From Paenibacillus sinensis (lineage in GTDB: Bacteria; Bacillota; Bacilli; Paenibacillales; Paenibacillaceae): 64,000 bases of DNA. The DNA lies in the NCBI RefSeq assembly GCF_019904155.1, contig NZ_JAHCMB010000153.1:105066-169065 (forward strand), in the 5' to 3' direction. Every line of letters starts with the position of its first letter. Position 1 is the first letter of the stretch. The notes under the pieces are model-generated. The model worked only from the letters and a program-made list of their open reading frames with translations, had not been told where the DNA came from and did no database searches. Made by a program: the position numbers and the translations under genes. Shown piece after piece: positions 59,246 through 64,000 of this stretch.

Positions 59246-60121
59246 TTATTGTACCAACGGGAGACTGGAAGAAAAAATCTCCTCCAGTTTACGGCGCATA
59301 ACCGACACATCCGGTTCAATGCCAGTCCAATGGTGAATGCTTATAACACCCTGATTAACAAGCATGCCCAGGCCGTCAAGAGTCGTGCATCCCCGAGCCT
59401 CGCCGTCAATGATAAGCCGGGTTCGCGGCGGATTGGGGATGACATCGGCAACGACCATGTGGGGCTGCAGACTGTTCGGATCGAAATTCAACCTTTCACC
59501 GACATTCGGGTATAGTCCAACCGAGGTCGAGTTGACGACAATTTCCGTACTTTCAGGAACACTATAGGAGTTGTCCCAACGAACGAACTGCGCCTTGGCT
59601 CCGGTTCTCTCGGAAATGAGCTTGACCAGTTCCATACCTCGCTGCGGATTCCGGTTCACCACGGTTATGGAAGCCGCTCCGGCCAGAGCCGTTTCAACCG
59701 CGATGGCCCGAGCGGCTCCTCCTGCGCCGAACAGGACCATATCTTTCCCGGAAGGATCGGTGACGGTTCTGAGAGATTGCAGGAATCCCTTGCCATCGGT
59801 GTTCTCACCGATAATCCGGCTATCACGGAATACAACGCAATTCACAGCCCCTATAATCGCTGCCGAATCAGCCAGCTCGTCCAGAAATTCGATTACCGAC
59901 ACTTTATGCGGAATTGAGCAGTTGAAGCCGGCCCATCCCATAGCTTGTGCGCCGCGTACAGCATCGCCTAGCATCTCCGGACGCACTTCGCAATTGATGT
60001 AGCGGGCATTGATTCGATGCTGCCGGTAAGCTTCCTCGATCATGGCGATCGTTGGATTCTCTGATGCCGGAATTGCGAATGAACCGGTAAGCATGCTTAG
60101 AAAATTTATTTGTTGTGACAT
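59246..60121 (-). CDS. Shikimate-dehydrogenase-family (AroE-like) protein, atypical substrate pocket
   Basis: The 291-residue protein keeps the catalytic Lys in FNCSIPHKVS and the Asp in GENTDGKGF, and the NADP site GAGGAARAIAVE with NRNPQRG. The usual N-terminal HSLSP motif, whose serines hold the shikimate carboxylate, is replaced by IPASENP. It therefore probably is not the housekeeping AroE but an AroE-like dehydrogenase for another hydroxy acid, imported by the adjacent ABC system. ATG 60121 has AGGAGG 5 bp upstream; the frame to 60352 overlaps the permease gene. Confidence 0.8.
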   Translation of the reverse strand: MSQQINFLSMLTGSFAIPASENPTIAMIEEAYRQHRINARYINCEVRPEMLGDAVRGAQAMGWAGFNCSIPHKVSVIEFLDELADSAAIIGAVNCVVFRDSRIIGENTDGKGFLQSLRTVTDPSGKDMVLFGAGGAARAIAVETALAGAASITVVNRNPQRGMELVKLISERTGAKAQFVRWDNSYSVPESTEIVVNSTSVGLYPNVGERLNFDPNSLQPHMVVADVIPNPPRTRLIIDGEARGCTTLDGLGMLVNQGVISIHHWTGIEPDVSVMRRKLEEIFSSSLPLVQ

Positions 60122-60165
60122 GATGTCCTCCTGAAACTCTTTCAGTGAACTTGCTTTGCTATTGA

Positions 60166-60927
60166 TTATTTTCTCGGCACCCATCTGGTCAGTCTCTCTT
60201 CCGCTTTCTTCAGAATCCAGTTCACGATCATCGAGAAGACCGTAATCAGAATAACGCCGACAAGCAGCAGATCGGTCTGCACATATCTCCTGCCTTCCAT
60301 GATCAAGTATCCGAATCCTGCCTTGGTCCCCATAAACTCCGCTGCGACGCACATGCCGAATGAGCCGGCAGCTGCAACGCGGATGCCTCCCATAATGACC
60401 GGAAGTATTGCCGGAATGAGAATCGTGCGAATTAACCCAAATCCTTTGGCTCCAAGCATGCGCGCGGAATCGATATAAAGAGGGTCAATGTTGCGTACCG
60501 CTTCGATTGTTGTGACAACCATAATAACCCAGGCTCCGAATGCGATGACCGTAATCTTGGCGCTGTTTCCGATGCCGAAATATAAAATAAAGAGCGGAAG
60601 CAGGGCAACAGGAGGCATTGGTCTGATGAACTCAACTACAGGTTCACAAATTTTCCCAAGCGTTTTATTCCAGCCGATGGGAAGTCCGGTAGCCACCCCA
60701 ATAGCGGAACCCACTATGAAACCAATGAGAATTCTGTACATGCTGTCTATAATGTGATGGGGCATGTCCTGCCGCAAAGAAATAAAGCTTTTAATTACCG
60801 CTTGAGGAGAAGGCATATACAAAGGCGGTACCCATCCCGAGTTCGAGAAACCGAACCAAAGCAGAAATATCAACACGAGTCCGACAATATTTAGCAGCCG
60901 ATCCCGGAGTTTATCTCCAAGTCTCAT
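60166..60927 (-). CDS. Tau/Ssu/Nit-type ABC transporter permease
   Basis: This 253-residue protein has six membrane segments and the ATPase-contact region ARMLGAKGFGLIRTILIPAILPVIMGGIRV, with GLPIGWNKTLGKICEPVVEFIRPMPPVALLPLFILYFGIG typical of taurine, sulfonate or nitrate importers (the quoted stretch starts near residue 80). Its start overlaps the ATPase stop by 4 bp. The C-terminal half keeps AAEFMGTKAGFGYLIMEGR. Substrate is unknown. Confidence 0.9.
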   Translation of the reverse strand: MRLGDKLRDRLLNIVGLVLIFLLWFGFSNSGWVPPLYMPSPQAVIKSFISLRQDMPHHIIDSMYRILIGFIVGSAIGVATGLPIGWNKTLGKICEPVVEFIRPMPPVALLPLFILYFGIGNSAKITVIAFGAWVIMVVTTIEAVRNIDPLYIDSARMLGAKGFGLIRTILIPAILPVIMGGIRVAAAGSFGMCVAAEFMGTKAGFGYLIMEGRRYVQTDLLLVGVILITVFSMIVNWILKKAEERLTRWVPRK

Positions 60928-61712
60928 TTTCCGATTTCCCCCATCAGGTATTTTTTCATATTGGCAAACTCTGGTGTGATCCTAAGTTCTGCCGAACGAG
61001 GACGGGGAAACGGGACTTCCACTATGGAATGCTTCGAGCTGCTCCCGTTATCGGAACGTTTCATGATCAGGATTCGGTCAGCCAGAAAGAGGGCCTCTTC
61101 AAGATCATGTGTAACGAATACGACCGTTTTTTTCTCGGAAGCCCATATCTTCAATAACTCGATTTGCATCTGTTTCTTGGTCAGATCGTCCAGAGCGGCG
61201 AACGGCTCGTCCATCAGCAGGATACTGGGCGAATTGGCGTATGCCCTCGCAATATCGACACGTTTGCTCATGCCGCCGGACAGTTCTTTCGGATAAAGAT
61301 GCTCATATCCTTTGAGACCAACCATCTCGATATAACGATTCGTTACTTCCTTCACTTCACTTCGAGACATCTTGTTCATCCGGGGTCCATAGCTGACATT
61401 CTTCTCGACGGTCATCCAGGGGAAAGCCGAATATTTCTGGAAGACCATACCGATCTCTTGCGACGTTCCCTTGACTTCTTTCCCTTTCAATCTGATTCTG
61501 CCGGAGGTGGGGGAATTGATCCCGCTAATGGTGTATATCAAAGTGCTCTTACCGCACCCTGACGGCCCGACTACACATACGAATTCCGAATTTTGAATAT
61601 CAAAACTCAGATCCTTGATTGCATCAATGACGCCCCGTCTTGTTTTATAAGCTTGGCCTATATTTTCAATGGAAAGGAGCGGTTCGCTTAACTGTTTCAT
61701 ATCTTCCGGCAT
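60924..61712 (-). CDS. Tau/Ssu/Nit-type ABC transporter ATPase
   Basis: The 262-residue ATPase has Walker A GPSGCGKST, Q-loop VFQKYSAFPWMTVEKNV, signature ELSGGMSKRVDIARA, Walker B ILLMDEPFAALD, and switch His in VTHDLEEALFLADR. The lysine in GGMSKR replaces the usual glutamine of this class (GGMQQR). ATG 61712 has AAGGAG 7 bp upstream. It lies between the binding-protein and permease genes. Confidence 0.92.
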   Translation of the reverse strand: MPEDMKQLSEPLLSIENIGQAYKTRRGVIDAIKDLSFDIQNSEFVCVVGPSGCGKSTLIYTISGINSPTSGRIRLKGKEVKGTSQEIGMVFQKYSAFPWMTVEKNVSYGPRMNKMSRSEVKEVTNRYIEMVGLKGYEHLYPKELSGGMSKRVDIARAYANSPSILLMDEPFAALDDLTKKQMQIELLKIWASEKKTVVFVTHDLEEALFLADRILIMKRSDNGSSSKHSIVEVPFPRPRSAELRITPEFANMKKYLMGEIGK

Positions 61713-61745
61713 GTCGCATCTCCTTTGCCTATGGATATTAAGTTA

Positions 61746-62930
61746 TTACTGCTCTTGATCAAAAATTTGTTTGGCAGTAACGAATTTATCTACATCGACA
61801 GTGCCGCTTTCCACTTGCTTTTTGACATTAACCCAATAGTCCAGTGAAGCAGTGAATACGTTGTGAGCATTCATTTTCGCGTTGTCCGCAAAGAAGTAAT
61901 CGTTCACTTCGTTCTTCGAAGGCCAATAATTCACTTTCATCAGAGCCTCCATCTCGTCAACCGTTAAGGAAGTGCCTTGCCATTCATTAACAACTTCCGT
62001 CAGCTTCGCCAATACATCGGGTTTTGTCTTGATATCGTCAATGACCTTGTACCAAACCTGACGCATTTTTTGTACGGTGTCCATGTTTTGTTCAACCCAC
62101 GAAGACTTCGCAATTTCACCAGAGAGCACAACGGCACTGGTCAGTTCATTTGCCGTTATCAGTTTAATCGCGCCCAGCTTGGTCAAGCTGGTAACTTGCG
62201 GATATCCGCCCAGTTCAAAGTCTCCTGTACCTTTCCAGAAGGCCAACGCACCCTCGATATCGGCAATGTCTTCAAATTCCACCTGGTTCTCATTCAGACC
62301 AGCTGCTTTGAGGGCGGCCTGAAGCGGGATGTTAGATCCTGTCGATCTGTCCATTACAATCGTCTTGCCTTCAAGCTGCTTGGTTGTATCAACAATGGCG
62401 GCATTTGCAGCATCAGCTTCGGAGCTTCCTTTGGCCTTTTCTTCCTCGAGGAATTGTTCGTATGTTTTGATCTTGCCTTTAGGATAAACATCGTCGGGGC
62501 GTACCATAATGGCAAAACCGGCGAAGCTGTTGTTGATCGAAAATTGAGTCTGTTCGGGAAACCGGCTTGCAATAAGGGGGGCCGTCCCGCTGTTGCCGCT
62601 ACCAACATCGATATCACCGCTTTGAATCGCCTGTGCAACGGCAACGTCATCTGTGAATTTGGTGAAGTTCATTTCCAGTCCTGCTTCCTTGAAATAACCC
62701 AACTCCTGTGCGACAACCCAGGGCATCCAGTCTTGATACGGCAAGAGGCCATATTCGACTTTGGTCAATTTGGCGGAATCGCCTGTCGCATTGCTGGCGC
62801 TGCTATTCGTACTGGCGCCGCTGTCCGTCGGTGCACTGGATGTTGAATTGCTGCCTGTCGAGCAGCCAGCCGCCAATACGGCTAATGCAGTAATTCCTGC
62901 GAACAAACTCGTTTTCTTCATGAGCTTCAT
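61746..62930 (-). CDS. ABC substrate-binding lipoprotein, Tau/Ssu/Nit type
   Basis: The 394-residue protein has a lipoprotein signal with lipobox LAAGCS near residue 22 and a Ser/Thr/Asn-rich tether. The mature part has VEYGLLPYQDWMPWVVAQELGYFKEAGL, DDVAVAQAIQSGDIDVGSGNSG and SSWVEQNMDTVQKM, which match NMT1/SsuA-like binding proteins of small anionic or aromatic solutes. ATG 62930 has GGGGGG 8 bp upstream. It supplies substrate to the importer encoded next. Confidence 0.9.
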   Translation of the reverse strand: MKLMKKTSLFAGITALAVLAAGCSTGSNSTSSAPTDSGASTNSSASNATGDSAKLTKVEYGLLPYQDWMPWVVAQELGYFKEAGLEMNFTKFTDDVAVAQAIQSGDIDVGSGNSGTAPLIASRFPEQTQFSINNSFAGFAIMVRPDDVYPKGKIKTYEQFLEEEKAKGSSEADAANAAIVDTTKQLEGKTIVMDRSTGSNIPLQAALKAAGLNENQVEFEDIADIEGALAFWKGTGDFELGGYPQVTSLTKLGAIKLITANELTSAVVLSGEIAKSSWVEQNMDTVQKMRQVWYKVIDDIKTKPDVLAKLTEVVNEWQGTSLTVDEMEALMKVNYWPSKNEVNDYFFADNAKMNAHNVFTASLDYWVNVKKQVESGTVDVDKFVTAKQIFDQEQ

Positions 62931-62998
62931 CCCTAAATCCCCCCATTTATCAGTTAAATTAACTCAACGAAATCAGACAGAACAGCTATTCATCCGGT

Positions 62999-63856
62999 TT
63001 ATGACTTAAATTCGTGGCCTTCCTTAAAGGCGAAAGGCTCACCGGGTGCGAGCACTCTTGACCGTGCTGCGCCTTGAGCGGTATTGTCGAACACATCCTG
63101 TGGATCGCCATTGTATGCTACATGGCCGGGGACATCATAAGTGCCATAATGATAAGGGATGAGCAGCGCATCCTTCAGACAGTTCGCCAGGACGGTCGCC
63201 CCCAAATGGTTCAAATGATAGGAACATACGGAAACATCCAATGCCAGGACATCAATATCCTTAATAAGCAAATGCTCTTCCATTAACCGGGTGTCACCAG
63301 GGAAATAGAATCTACCATCAGGGGTATTCAGAATGAAACCGCAGCAATCGTCTTTCCGGAATGGCTTCTCGTGATGGGGTGCATCCAGAAGCTGATGCGG
63401 GTGATCTGCCGGCGTAACCTCCACGGTGACTGGACCGATTGTGAATTGGTCTCCCGTACGGCACATTTCAATTAAATCCCGATCCACCCCGATTTGGACC
63501 AGCTTCTGATAGACAGGAGCAGGACCGACGATCTCCGGTTTGAGTAAGGCGAGGTCCAGCGCGGTTCCGACAGCAAGATGATCTTCGTCCGAATGCGTAT
63601 ATAGCAGCGCATTAAGTTTGGGAACATCAACAGCGTCAATCGGAAATTTCACTTTAAGTTTCAAATCAATCTCGCTAATCTGGGAATCATTAGGTTTGGT
63701 TTTGAGAACCGGATCAATCATGATCAGCGTTCCTCGGGAATTGATTAGGAAAGCAGCGCCAGCCAGCCAATAGATGGTTGTCTTCTCGCTGGGGCCAAAG
63801 GCTTCTGAAGTCAAAGGCAACGTCATTGCAGCAGTAACGGGCTTCGGTTCATTCAT
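62999..63856 (-). CDS. UlaG-like metallo-beta-lactamase-fold hydrolase
   Basis: This 285-residue protein resembles L-ascorbate-6-phosphate lactonase: IYWLAGAAFLINSRGTLIMIDP at the start, the metal motif YTHSDEDHLAVG near residue 88, ADHPH, YFPGDTRL with the bridging Asp, and a late PYHYGTYD. It should hydrolyse a lactone or cyclic ester. ATG 63856 has AAGGGAG 9 bp upstream; the longer frame to 63943 is not supported. It is the first gene of the importer operon, so it probably acts on the imported compound before or after the AroE-like dehydrogenase. Confidence 0.85.
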   Translation of the reverse strand: MNEPKPVTAAMTLPLTSEAFGPSEKTTIYWLAGAAFLINSRGTLIMIDPVLKTKPNDSQISEIDLKLKVKFPIDAVDVPKLNALLYTHSDEDHLAVGTALDLALLKPEIVGPAPVYQKLVQIGVDRDLIEMCRTGDQFTIGPVTVEVTPADHPHQLLDAPHHEKPFRKDDCCGFILNTPDGRFYFPGDTRLMEEHLLIKDIDVLALDVSVCSYHLNHLGATVLANCLKDALLIPYHYGTYDVPGHVAYNGDPQDVFDNTAQGAARSRVLAPGEPFAFKEGHEFKS

Positions 63857-64000
63857 TAACGACAACTCCCTTTCACGATTGAGAAATATGTTGCATCGTC
63901 CGAAAAGACACAAAACGCTATCTAATAATCCCCTCCCCCTCATTCCCTATATGTGATATTTTTCATTGACAATATCAAATATAGATTTCATGTGATGGAT

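Noticed and set aside
59246..60352. Longer AroE-like start at 60352
   Set aside because: It would overlap the permease gene by almost 190 bp and lacks a ribosome site, while ATG 60121 has AGGAGG.
63857..64000. Promoter for the importer operon
   Set aside because: Only weak TTGTCA/TATAGG-like elements with poor spacing are visible before the window ends.

Overview
The window looks like chromosome of a Paenibacillus-type Firmicute. The reasons are moderate GC, strong GGAGG ribosome sites with many TTG and GTG starts, a giant surface protein ending in three SLH domains, LplB/YtcP/LplA-type sugar ABC transporters, AraC and GntR regulators, and many glycoside hydrolases. No rRNA, tRNA, CRISPR array, phage or insertion sequence was seen.

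Region 1 (1-23.0 kb) is a glycan-use island read mostly on the minus strand. It holds a partial GH51 arabinofuranosidase, a 2688-residue beta-helix SLH protein, and a run of nine genes: GH20, M20 deacetylase/peptidase, RidA, SDR dehydrogenase, PLP fold-III D-serine-dehydratase/D-threonine-aldolase-like enzyme, SMP-30 lactonase, MFS transporter, MBL hydrolase and GH35. Next to it lie an IclR regulator, a cyclase-family hydrolase and a DapA-family lyase. Together these enzymes could perform a non-phosphorylative oxidative route for N-acetylhexosamine: dehydrogenase, lactonase, deacetylase, aminosugar-acid dehydratase with RidA, then keto-deoxy-sugar-acid aldolase. A palindrome, ATTTTCAGTATACTGAAAAT, occurs before the SLH gene and, in degenerate form, before iclR and the lyase gene. 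It marks a probable IclR regulon.

Region 2 (23.2-44.4 kb) is a second carbohydrate locus. A regulator made of a GntR winged helix fused to a sugar-binding-protein domain precedes a plus-strand operon: CE4-like deacetylase, two permeases, binding lipoprotein, a propeller-like protein, two DegT aminotransferase / Gfo-Idh-MocA dehydrogenase pairs and a TIM-barrel isomerase. The motif CTAAACCTRTACCATT lies before both the regulator and the operon. Then follow, on the minus strand, a DapA-family protein and an SDR epimerase (coupled by TGATG) and an unusual GGDEY-plus-HTH regulator, then a plus-strand AraC regulator, then a minus-strand second GH20 preceded by a possible 51-residue small gene.

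Region 3 (44.6-58.4 kb) is concerned with envelope and transport: FetAB, UgtP with an LtaA-like MFS flippase candidate and UppP, a COG4705 membrane protein, a histidine kinase/response regulator pair, a secreted protein of unknown function, an ABC-2 exporter, DedA, a P-loop kinase and a MATE exporter. An 11-bp-phased CTTAA direct repeat lies 74-79 bp before three of these genes, making a candidate regulon of the two-component system. A 47-bp near-perfect palindrome precedes the MATE gene.

Region 4 (58.5-64 kb) has a cupin gene and a minus-strand set: a UlaG-like MBL protein, a Tau/Ssu-type ABC importer and an atypical AroE-like dehydrogenase. Functions are inferred from reading sequence motifs; no database search was possible.
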